Of a stretch of DNA of 64,000 nt, positions 49,380 to 57,694 are shown one piece after another. Origin of the DNA: Akkermansia sp. (GTDB lineage: Bacteria > Verrucomicrobiota > Verrucomicrobiia > Verrucomicrobiales > Akkermansiaceae); contig JAFQDN010000046.1 in the NCBI GenBank assembly GCA_017415995.1, forward strand, positions 1 to 64,000, written 5' to 3'. Positions within the stretch are counted from its first letter, which is position 1. Every line of letters starts with the position of its first letter. The notes beneath the pieces are model-generated. The model searched no databases. It saw only the letters and a program-made list of their open reading frames with translations, and was not told where the DNA came from. The translations under genes and the position numbers were made by a program.

Positions 49380-50276
49380 TCAGTTTCCGGCGAGCGTAGC
49401 CATGATGCGGGTGAAATAGATTTGCTCGTGCAGGGCTACCAGTTGCATGCGTATAATGTCTTGGAACTGGCCGGTACCTGTGCCATGGTATCTTGGGAGG
49501 GGGGCTTGCATGCACTTGGCAGAGTGGATGTATTCCTCCCAGCATTTTTCTGCCTCGATAAATAAAGTTGCGCGTTCGGTTTGGTAATTGTTCGGAACAG
49601 TACGGAGGGGAGTGCAACTGAGGAACTCGTATGAGCTGAGCCAAGAGCCGTTAGTTGCGTCAGTAATGATGTCCGGATCGATTCCCTCCGCATCACTCGG
49701 GGCGAGTAAGGCATACAAGTATTGGCGCTTGAGTTCAAATTGTTTGATTTGGAACTCTCTTGCCTGAGCATAGGCGTTGAGACCGCCACGTCCGAAGAAG
49801 TCCCAATGCCCACCACGCACAGAGATTGCATCGGCAAAACGGTTTGCTTCCACTCTGTTGCAGTACTCTACATTGCTGACAATAACGGAATTTTGCGCAA
49901 TGACTTCAAAATCTGCCGTGTAACACTCAATGAGCAGCTTTTGGAATGCGGAGAGTGTTTTGTGGTAGAGCTTTTCATCTTGTTGCAACAGCGGACTGAG
50001 GGAGTAGAGAGCGAATGCCAATTGCGCACTGTATGCTTTGCGTGCAGCTTGCAAATAGGCATCGATATGCTCCTGTACAACCGGAACTTCCTTTTCTGAA
50101 AGCTCTCCTGTTTTTATGCAATTTTGAATTTCCTCATGCAGTGTAGTCTGTATGCTTTCAAACAAAGCTGACGCCTCATTTTTACATTGTTGGGTGATGG
50201 TGGCAGGGGCTTCCGGTGTACTGCCGTATACCGGAGCTAATGTGCACCCGAGTAATAGTATAAGAAGATTTTTCAT
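49380..50276 (-). CDS. Exported protein of unknown function
   Basis: 298 residues, signal peptide MKNLLILLLGCTLAPVYG. Largely helical, with several Cys (NCIKTGEL, IECYTADF, VEYCNRVEAN, EKCWEEYIHSAKC) that could form disulfides, in keeping with the thiol-disulfide protein encoded downstream on the same strand. No family recognised. Confidence 0.6.
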   Translation of the reverse strand: MKNLLILLLGCTLAPVYGSTPEAPATITQQCKNEASALFESIQTTLHEEIQNCIKTGELSEKEVPVVQEHIDAYLQAARKAYSAQLAFALYSLSPLLQQDEKLYHKTLSAFQKLLIECYTADFEVIAQNSVIVSNVEYCNRVEANRFADAISVRGGHWDFFGRGGLNAYAQAREFQIKQFELKRQYLYALLAPSDAEGIDPDIITDATNGSWLSSYEFLSCTPLRTVPNNYQTERATLFIEAEKCWEEYIHSAKCMQAPLPRYHGTGTGQFQDIIRMQLVALHEQIYFTRIMATLAGN

Positions 50277-50512
50277 GGCCGTAAATAGTAGGTATAATCT
50301 GCCGTAAATCTGAGGTGTTGTCCAGAATAAATGTAGTCATACCAAAAAATCCAGCATCGGCGAGGAATGCCCGCCTCAGCCTTCGATGAACAGACTGTGA
50401 GATGGTTTATTTATACGCACGCGGTAGGGATTGGTCAATGCCTTGGTATGGTACACGTGGAGTTTATTGAGGTCGGAGGAGAGAATGTTCAAATAGTGAA
50501 TGATCTCATTTT
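50277..50512. other. Intergenic region, nothing identified
   Basis: About 235 bases between two leftward genes. No gene. TATAAT-like TAGGTATAATC at 50290-50300 is on the wrong strand for either neighbour. Confidence 0.35.
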
Positions 50513-51694
50513 TCAATGTGGTTCATGTTGTCCTTGAGCAACATGCGGGGCTGTACCGCGTGCGCTGACGAGGTACCCGCCTTCTTGGCCTCCGATAATG
50601 AGATCCGGTGTGCCATCTCCGTCAAAATCTTCCACCGCCAAGTGCGAGCCGTTGAGGTGGCGCATGAACTTATTGTCCGGTGGGTTGTTAAGCTGTATGT
50701 TTTTCTTAGTGCTACCGGCAATCATGGTATCACCGTTGCGGGAGTTGAGCCAATAACTCATGGTGCCCCGGTTTATGCCGTGCAACAAATCCACTAATCC
50801 GTCACCATTTATGTCTCCGAGTCCGGGGGCAACATTGTACGTACCTCGCCAAATGAGCTGATGCTCCGTGCTGAAAGCGGGTGTATTCTTATTGCCGGTG
50901 TTGGCATAGTAGTAGAGGCCGTCAGTCAAACCGACAATGAGGTCCGGCTTTTTGTCTTTATCGTAATCTGCCACGACAAAGAAACGTGACGGGCACTTGA
51001 AATCTGCCGCTGCTGCATTCTTTACCGTATCTCCTAGCTTGATTTGCGGGATATCCTCTCCTACTACCTCAGCATATACGAGTATGCCGTCCGTACGGCG
51101 TATGATGAGCTTGCTATCCTCCAATAGCGCAGCTCCGTCCGTTTCCAACGTTTTTGCGTCCGTTGTGGTCAGTTCTTGTGGCTCGCTGAACAATAACTTG
51201 CCTTTTTTGGACTCATTCACATAGTACCACAGCCGAGAGTTGGCTTGTACGATAAGGTCATGCTTCTTCCCTTTGGTTCGCACGGCCAAAGGGACACGAA
51301 ATTCGGATTTTTTGCCGAAACCCTCCGTAGGTGCGGGCAGTGCTCCGAAGTAGGTATATTGATCAACTGCCGGTTTGCTTGGGTAGCACTCATTGTAGGT
51401 CTTAGCTAGCAACCATCCGCCTTGTAGTTGTAGTCTTATGCCGGAAAACTGCCACCCCGGTGCCCACGCCTTGTTTGTATGAGGACCGGGTAGGGTAAGC
51501 TGCGCTTTCCTCACGTAGTCTCTTGCTTGTTTGACATCCGTCTCGTATGGAAATGGCATGTTATGCCAGTCTCGGCTTTCATCCAAGCTCCGGTGGTGTG
51601 CAAGTTTACTGAAATTCGCTTCATCTGCCTGAACCATGGGGATTGCGCCCCCGAGTATCATTAACAGAGCTGCTTTTTGTGCTGCCTTTTTCAT
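50513..51694 (-). CDS. Exported FG-GAP/VCBS-repeat protein
   Basis: 393 residues from ATG 51694 (51709 is an in-frame alternative). Signal peptide KAALLMILGGAIPMVQA. FG-GAP/VCBS-type repeats with calcium-loop motifs: VVADYDKDKKPDLIVGLTDG, GLGDINGDGLVDLLHGINRG and VEDFDGDGTPDLIIGGQEGG, each followed by a Tyr-rich strand. These build a beta-propeller on the cell surface or in the periplasm, usually binding proteins or glycans. Fewer than seven repeats are clear by eye. Confidence 0.78.
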   Translation of the reverse strand: MKKAAQKAALLMILGGAIPMVQADEANFSKLAHHRSLDESRDWHNMPFPYETDVKQARDYVRKAQLTLPGPHTNKAWAPGWQFSGIRLQLQGGWLLAKTYNECYPSKPAVDQYTYFGALPAPTEGFGKKSEFRVPLAVRTKGKKHDLIVQANSRLWYYVNESKKGKLLFSEPQELTTTDAKTLETDGAALLEDSKLIIRRTDGILVYAEVVGEDIPQIKLGDTVKNAAAADFKCPSRFFVVADYDKDKKPDLIVGLTDGLYYYANTGNKNTPAFSTEHQLIWRGTYNVAPGLGDINGDGLVDLLHGINRGTMSYWLNSRNGDTMIAGSTKKNIQLNNPPDNKFMRHLNGSHLAVEDFDGDGTPDLIIGGQEGGYLVSARGTAPHVAQGQHEPH

Positions 51695-51824
51695 GGCATT
51701 TGCTCTCATGGTTTACCGATGTTTCTACCGCTTTTATTCTATAAAAAATGATGCCTCATAGCCAGTAAAAAGTGAACTCTCAGCAGAAAATAGAATGAAA
51801 ATGACCGACTGTTAAAAAAACAGC

Positions 51825-51852
51825 TTGACATGTGAGCAGCAATTCGTATACT
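51825..51852 (+). promoter_or_regulatory. Promoter of the small exported protein
   Basis: TTGACA at 51825-51830, 16 bases, TATACT at 51847-51852; 18 bases before ATG 51871. Confidence 0.65.
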
Positions 51853-51870
51853 GGAAATGTCCTTATAACC

Positions 51871-52209
51871 ATGAAAACGCTTTCCATCCTTTCTGTTTTT
51901 GCTGCTGCGGCGATGTGCTTCACCGTACAGGCAGCGCCTGACATTACACCTGCCGACATTTCTGATGAAGCCCTTGAGGGGGTAGCCTCAGAGCGTCAAA
52001 AGAAGAGCCTTAATGCGTATGATTCAGCGGTGAAGAAGGCTGAGGACAGACGCGATAAGGCTATCAAAAAGTCCCGTGAGATTACGGATAAGAATGATGC
52101 GGGTATGAAGAAGACCATTCAGAAGCGTCATCTTAACTCTATGCTGCCTCCCTGCGAGCGTGAGCCCGAGGCTCCCCGTGATCCGGAGGATTACACCATC
52201 GAGTATTAA
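51871..52209 (+). CDS. Small exported helical protein
   Basis: 112 residues from ATG 51871. Signal peptide MKTLSILSVFAAAAMCFTVQA with an A-x-A-type site, then a charged helix (KKAEDRRDKAIKKSREITDK). Its own near-consensus promoter stands immediately upstream. Not a known family. Confidence 0.65.
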   Translation: MKTLSILSVFAAAAMCFTVQAAPDITPADISDEALEGVASERQKKSLNAYDSAVKKAEDRRDKAIKKSREITDKNDAGMKKTIQKRHLNSMLPPCEREPEAPRDPEDYTIEY

Positions 52210-52304
52210 TTTTCGCAGCTCCTTTTCAGTCGATAAAAGCCCCCGGCGGAGGTTTGAGCCTCTGCCGGGGACTTGCGTGTAATGCAATAGGCGCGCTATG
52301 TGGC

Positions 52305-55300
52305 TTACATGAGGTCGCGCAGTTCAGATATGGACAAGGGAGCCGCTTTGGCTTTATCATTAATCACTTGGTCGAAAAGCTCGCGCTTTTCTGCATGCAA
52401 GGCTAAGACGCGTTCCTCAATGGTGTCTTTGCAGACTAAGCGACAAACCGTTACGGGACGTTTTTGGCCGATGCGGTGGGTGCGGTCTGCCGCTTGATCC
52501 TCCACAGCCGGGTTCCACCACGGGTCAAGCAAGATGACGTAGTCCGCAGCCGTGAGGTTCAACCCCGTGCCACCGGCTTTGAGGGAGATAAGGAAGAAAT
52601 CCGCCTCCCCGTCTTGGAATGCATCCACCAGTTTGCCGCGTTTCGCTTTAGGGGTGCTGCCATCCAAGTACAGGTAGCTATACCCCAGCTGCTCAAATTG
52701 ACGGCGCACCAGTGCCAACATATCTGTGAATTGGCTGAAGATGAGTGCTTTGTGGCCTGCCTCTTTCAGCTCTTCTGCGAGTTCTGTCAAGGCGTTGAGT
52801 TTGCCGGTGCTGCCACTCCATTTTTCCTCCACCAGTTGAGGGTGGCAGCAAAGACGGCGCATGCGCATCAGTTGCGCCAATATGGTGAAGCGGTCTTCGC
52901 TGTCCTGCGCTTTGGTCAGGGCATCTCGTCGGCAAGCTTCGTACAGCGCTCTCTCTTTCTCGTCCAGTGTGATGAGGCGCGTAATCTCCGTTTTTTCCGG
53001 TAGCTCATCCAGTACATCGCTCTTCAGGCGGCGCTTTACAAATGGGGCTACGATTTTACGGAGCAATTTACGGCGTGAGGGCGTGTTGACAAAGCGCTCG
53101 CGGAATTGCTCCTGCGAGCCCAAGAAGCCGGGGTTGAGGAAATCAAAGATACTCCAGAGCTCCTCCAGTGAGTTTTCGATAGGGGTGCCGGTGGCTGCGA
53201 TACGGCAAGCGCTTTTGAGCTCGCACGCTGTTTTTGCGCGCTGTGTTTGGCTGTTTTTAATGTATTGCGCTTCATCCAGCACCACAACGTTCCACTTGCG
53301 GGAGGTCAGTAGCTCAGCCTCCGTAACCAGCAAGCCGTAACTGCATACCAGCACGTCTCGCTTGCCCAAGCTTTTGACCAGTTGGGCGCGGTCTCCGTTT
53401 TCCAAGGGGTGTACATTGAGGGTGGGGGTAAATTTGGCCGCCTCTGATACCCAGTTGTTGCACACGGAGGCCGGTGCTATGACGAGCGAGGCACCATCTT
53501 TGCTGCGTGCCTGCAACACGCTGAGCATCTGCAGTGTTTTACCCAAACCCATATCATCTGCCAAGCAGGCACCGAGGCCACAGTTGAGCAAGCTTTGCAT
53601 CCATTGGTACCCCTCTGTCTGGTAGTCACGCAGGGTGGCGTTTAGATTGCGCGGGCGGTAGGTCGTGACGTTGTATTTTTGCAGGATTTCCTCTGCTGTA
53701 TTCCTCAAGCTCTGAGGCAGCGTTTCCGTACTGTTGCTCTGCGCCATCAACAGCATGAGTGCCGGTGAAAGCTCTACCGTTTTCTTTGTGCGTTTTCCCT
53801 TGCCGGATATGTTAGCCAACGCACTGAGCGTGCGCAGGTTTTCCTCAATATTTTTGTGCAGTTTGAGGAAGTGACCATCCTCGAGCTTGATGTAGTGCCC
53901 GGTGGATTTGTTGACATGTTGCAAAAGCTCGGAGATTTGCAGCACCATGGATTCATTTACCTGTACCTCACCGCCGATGGTAAGCCATTGATTCTCGCTT
54001 TTAGCACTGCTGATATTGAAGGTGGAAAAGCTATCCAGCTTGCTGATGTTGAGTGCTTGGCCTTCAATCCAGCGAGTTTCCAGTAATTCGGGATTGCAGA
54101 GCTGCATCTCTTCTATCATACTGAGCATCGCGTCTGAAACCCCGATTTGCCAAGTCCCGTCACCATCCAGATGTTCAAACAGCGTGGGACAGCATCCCTC
54201 TAGCTCTTTTTGCAGTTTTTGCTCATCTTGGGGCGAGCGCAGGATGCGGATGGCAGAGCCGTTCAGGTGTGAGTAATATGACTTTTCTCGGTTGTAAAAT
54301 TGGACCGGCGGTAGTTCCGGGTGCAGTTCCAGCACTAGTTTGCCGTGCAACATGCCCTTGTTGTTTTCCAGCAGAGCAATGGCTTTTGGGGTAGCCTTCA
54401 GCTCTTGCAACTTGTGTGTTTGCAGCGCGCCTCCTAGGGTAAAGGCATCACCATAACAGGAAAGCACATTCATCAGGCGGTCCCGGTATTGTATCGGTAT
54501 CTCTATTTCATTTTTTCCGTTGGTGTAATCATCGAGGAGCTCTATTAATTTATCCGCCCTGGGATTCGAGGCTTCGATGGCGTATTGTGTTTCATCAATT
54601 TTCTTGATGGGGATGCCGGCCCTACTTTTGTTTGTCGGCAATTTTAGTTTTAGTTTTCCCTTGTTCTCATTGAGTATGAGTGCTTGCGGTTGTTTTATCA
54701 GCTTAATGGGGAGAATCTGCTCTCCGCTGAGTTCCAGCTCTACGTGTATGTCTTTGTTGCACAGCTGTTCTGCTGTTTTAGGCGTTATTTTTGCGGAACT
54801 CCAGTCGAGGTATGCACGGTTGCTCTGTATGCCGACCAATAATTTTTTGTCCGCTTCGCTGAAGTAGTTATCATAATCACTGAGGAGAGAACTCTCGAAA
54901 AATAACTTCTTTGCTTTGGAGTATTTCCCGGACTTTAGTTTTTTGTAAACGTAAAGACTGATTTCAGATACAGAGGCGTTCTTTTTGTTGTATTTCAAGC
55001 GCCACGCGAGGTAGCCTGCTCGGTTGTTTTCAGTGTTATTACTGTTTCCTGTAAGCAGTTTTTCCATGCAATTCAGCATGGTATCGTACATGCTTACCTT
55101 CTTTTCAATCTCACAGAACGGCGGTAAATCCGTGCGGCTGAGAATGATGGCTTCCAACTGTTGCGTTTGTTTATCCGACAGGTTTGGCAAGGTCAGCAAT
55201 GCATTGGCCATGTACCATGAATAAAGGGTGAGCCCTGAGTTGTGCAGGCTGAGGCATGCCTCATACATCTCGGGTATCTCGTTTTCGCCGAGATTCGGTA

Positions 55301-56555
55301 AATGAACCTGTTTTGAGAGGTATAAAGCCTTAGGCAGCAGTTCGATGGGGGTGGAATTGTACCAATACTCGGCAGAATAATCGGTTACATCCAAGGTAAG
55401 TGCACAATTCGTATTGGACAGAAATCCCCGCGCTGACGGTGGGTTGAAACGGCGGAGGTATTCGTACGCCATTTCGTGGTCTTTAGTGATATTTTTGCCG
55501 TATTTGATGCACATGATGCACAGCAATGGAGCCAGCAATGCCACGAACGATATTTCAGATTCACTCAGGTTCAGATTCTGATACTTTTTCGTATATAACA
55601 GGTCGTGTTTTAGCTCTTTAAGAGCATTCCATTTCCCGGATCTCCAATTTTTCAGAGCTTGAACAACTGCTTTAACATCGGTTGTCGCGTAATATTCTGT
55701 TGTGATTCGGTATGAATGGTTTATGTTGTGTGAGTATTGGGTGTTCTTAACTGCTGCACAGCTGTCAAATAAGTACCACTTGCCGGTCTGGAGAGCAATG
55801 TGCATGAGCACATCGCTGTAATCGTCTTGCTCATTTCTGACTGTCGGGGTGCGGACTTCCAACTCGTCATCCGTCAGAAGCGTTGGTAATTGTGTCAGTG
55901 CGTTGTAGCGGTATACGCTCGGTATCAGTTTGTTTTTGATTCCTTCCAGTTCTTGCGGAATAGTGGTGAGCGCTTCATCCACCAAGCGTTGGAAATAATC
56001 GACCTTGTAAGCCATGTTAATGATGGAGCTCGCTTTGAATCCGAGCTTGTGCGGTTCTCTTATGGCTAGCTCTTCCATGATTTTCCAAGCTGCTAAATCA
56101 TGTCCGCTGAGTCGTAATATCCTCAGAATGAAGCTCGCTTTGGTCGGTATGGTTTCATTAAGAGGCTTATTTTGCATGATGCAAACACCAAGGTTTTTCA
56201 CCCGATGAAGTAGGTTTTGGAAAATGGGCTCTTTTTTAGCCCATTTTCTTAAGACTTTTGCCGGCACTTTTGCATTCAAATGCCATACTCCAAGGAAATC
56301 TTGGCAAAAGATTTCTTCTCTGACAAGCGGGAGGAAAGCCTCGCGGAACTCATCCATGGACAACGTTCCGTATGCGCTGGCTACGCAGTGAAACAGGTCT
56401 TTGCGTTTTTGCTCCAGCGAATAGAGCGCAAAGAAGATGATTTCGAGGCTTAGCATCGGAAGCGCTTGCAGTGCTTCACGTTCATCTTCATCATTTGTGA
56501 CACATTGCAGAAGCTCTGCAAGAGTTTCTTTGCTGAGTTCGGGGTGTTTTGCCAC
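52305..56555 (-). CDS. SNF2-family ATPase with very long N-terminal region
   Basis: 1416 residues. The C-terminal 470 hold the Swi2/Snf2 core: LADDMGLGKTLQMLS (about residue 1003), VLDEAQYIKN, GTPIENSLEELWSIFDFLNPG (shortened), IFSQFTDMLALVRRQ, SLKAGGTGLNLTAADYVI and DQAADRTHRIGQKRPV. The first 950 residues are helical, with no SWIM zinc motif seen, unlike many bacterial SNF2 proteins. Bacterial members such as RapA or HepA remodel RNA polymerase or DNA-protein complexes. It ends 50 bases from the small exported gene, convergent. Confidence 0.88.
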   Translation of the reverse strand: MAKHPELSKETLAELLQCVTNDEDEREALQALPMLSLEIIFFALYSLEQKRKDLFHCVASAYGTLSMDEFREAFLPLVREEIFCQDFLGVWHLNAKVPAKVLRKWAKKEPIFQNLLHRVKNLGVCIMQNKPLNETIPTKASFILRILRLSGHDLAAWKIMEELAIREPHKLGFKASSIINMAYKVDYFQRLVDEALTTIPQELEGIKNKLIPSVYRYNALTQLPTLLTDDELEVRTPTVRNEQDDYSDVLMHIALQTGKWYLFDSCAAVKNTQYSHNINHSYRITTEYYATTDVKAVVQALKNWRSGKWNALKELKHDLLYTKKYQNLNLSESEISFVALLAPLLCIMCIKYGKNITKDHEMAYEYLRRFNPPSARGFLSNTNCALTLDVTDYSAEYWYNSTPIELLPKALYLSKQVHLPNLGENEIPEMYEACLSLHNSGLTLYSWYMANALLTLPNLSDKQTQQLEAIILSRTDLPPFCEIEKKVSMYDTMLNCMEKLLTGNSNNTENNRAGYLAWRLKYNKKNASVSEISLYVYKKLKSGKYSKAKKLFFESSLLSDYDNYFSEADKKLLVGIQSNRAYLDWSSAKITPKTAEQLCNKDIHVELELSGEQILPIKLIKQPQALILNENKGKLKLKLPTNKSRAGIPIKKIDETQYAIEASNPRADKLIELLDDYTNGKNEIEIPIQYRDRLMNVLSCYGDAFTLGGALQTHKLQELKATPKAIALLENNKGMLHGKLVLELHPELPPVQFYNREKSYYSHLNGSAIRILRSPQDEQKLQKELEGCCPTLFEHLDGDGTWQIGVSDAMLSMIEEMQLCNPELLETRWIEGQALNISKLDSFSTFNISSAKSENQWLTIGGEVQVNESMVLQISELLQHVNKSTGHYIKLEDGHFLKLHKNIEENLRTLSALANISGKGKRTKKTVELSPALMLLMAQSNSTETLPQSLRNTAEEILQKYNVTTYRPRNLNATLRDYQTEGYQWMQSLLNCGLGACLADDMGLGKTLQMLSVLQARSKDGASLVIAPASVCNNWVSEAAKFTPTLNVHPLENGDRAQLVKSLGKRDVLVCSYGLLVTEAELLTSRKWNVVVLDEAQYIKNSQTQRAKTACELKSACRIAATGTPIENSLEELWSIFDFLNPGFLGSQEQFRERFVNTPSRRKLLRKIVAPFVKRRLKSDVLDELPEKTEITRLITLDEKERALYEACRRDALTKAQDSEDRFTILAQLMRMRRLCCHPQLVEEKWSGSTGKLNALTELAEELKEAGHKALIFSQFTDMLALVRRQFEQLGYSYLYLDGSTPKAKRGKLVDAFQDGEADFFLISLKAGGTGLNLTAADYVILLDPWWNPAVEDQAADRTHRIGQKRPVTVCRLVCKDTIEERVLALHAEKRELFDQVINDKAKAAPLSISELRDLM

Positions 56556-56570
56556 GCGTTTGGTGAGGGG

Positions 56571-57236
56571 TTACTGCTTATCCACCGTTAGTTTACGCCA
56601 GTCGGCAAGCACGGGGGCAAGCGGGCCGCTGGCAAGGCGCTTTCCTTGGGCATCCACCACGTAGGCTGCGGGCGGAGGCTGCAGCAGGGGTGCCGCCCCG
56701 GGCAGATTGCCCATGGCTGCACGCATGGCTGCGGGGAAGGTCGCGCCCTGTTTGTTCAGGTGCTCTTCCGCCTTGGCCGCATCATTGTCAAAGCTTTCGT
56801 ATATGAGCTCTACCTTGCCGGTAGCGCGCATCTCCGCATAAGCGGCCATCACCTCCGGCAGCAGTTTGACGCAGTGTGGGCAAGTGGAGGATGAACGCAC
56901 GATGAAGTAGTACTCCGCCGTTACATCCGGGCGGTTTGCACCTATGAACTCCATTTTCTTGAGTGCCAGACCTACGGGAGTAGTAGCCTCGGCCACCTCA
57001 AAGGCTTTTTGCGCTTTTTTTGCCTGGGCAGCGGCGGATTTCTTGGCTTTTTCGGCTTCTTTTTTTGCCTTGGTCGCTTCGCGTTTTGCTTTTGCAGCCT
57101 CACGCTTTTCTTTGGCGCTTTGTTTTTTCTTTTCTTTCTTGGCAGCAGGTGTTTCATCCGCGAATGCGGTGAACGGAGCTGCACATGTGGCGGTGCAGCT
57201 CAGTAAGAGCAGGGTCAATATAAGGCGGCGTACCAT
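56571..57236 (-). CDS. Exported thioredoxin-like protein with Lys/Ala coiled coil
   Basis: 221 residues from ATG 57236. Signal peptide (LILTLLLLSCTATCAAPFTAFA), then a Lys/Glu/Ala-rich coiled coil (about 28-70), then a thioredoxin-like fold with RSSSTCPHCVKLLPEV (C-P-H-C, as in DsbA-type oxidants) and AYVVDAQGKRLASG. A periplasmic disulfide role is likely. The coiled coil may contact peptidoglycan or a partner. Confidence 0.78.
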   Translation of the reverse strand: MVRRLILTLLLLSCTATCAAPFTAFADETPAAKKEKKKQSAKEKREAAKAKREATKAKKEAEKAKKSAAAQAKKAQKAFEVAEATTPVGLALKKMEFIGANRPDVTAEYYFIVRSSSTCPHCVKLLPEVMAAYAEMRATGKVELIYESFDNDAAKAEEHLNKQGATFPAAMRAAMGNLPGAAPLLQPPPAAYVVDAQGKRLASGPLAPVLADWRKLTVDKQ

Positions 57237-57262
57237 GGCGGTGGGGGAATGTAGGAATAGTT

Positions 57263-57679
57263 TCAGTTTTCTTCTTGCGGTGCGGCAAGCCCCATCCACT
57301 CCGCGGGCATGCGGCAGGGGCGGCCTTGCGGCATTTGCACCAAAGCGAGGCGCTGGCGCACGCTGACGCAAAGTTTGTCGTTCTCGGCGCGGCGAATTTC
57401 TGTTTTAACGTACATGGAGGACTTCTCCACCTTCTCCAAGCAGGTGTTCACCAGTACCTCGTCAGCCAAAAAAGCCGGGGAGTGGTAGTGTACCTCATGG
57501 CTGACGAGCACGAGGTGGCGTCCTTCTTTAGCCATTGCTCCGTAGTCCATGCCGAGAGTAATGGCCATTTTGGTGCGGGCTTCTTCCACCCAGCGGAGGT
57601 AAGCAAGGTTGTGCACTACGCCGCCTGCATCCGTGTCGTAATACATAACCCGATAGTTAAGAGTGTATTGTGAGTTCAT
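57263..57679 (-). CDS. ybgC: YbgC-type acyl-CoA thioesterase
   Basis: 138 residues, single hotdog domain. YRVMYYDTDAGGVVHNLAYLRWVEEAR carries the catalytic Asp (YYDTDAGG) and the helix typical of 4-hydroxybenzoyl-CoA thioesterase/YbgC proteins; HEVHYHSPAFLADEV follows. Such enzymes hydrolyse short acyl-CoA or act near the Tol-Pal envelope system, but no tol genes are here. It lies 15 bases after mutS. Confidence 0.85.
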   Translation of the reverse strand: MNSQYTLNYRVMYYDTDAGGVVHNLAYLRWVEEARTKMAITLGMDYGAMAKEGRHLVLVSHEVHYHSPAFLADEVLVNTCLEKVEKSSMYVKTEIRRAENDKLCVSVRQRLALVQMPQGRPCRMPAEWMGLAAPQEEN

Positions 57680-57694
57680 GAGTCAATAGGTGAG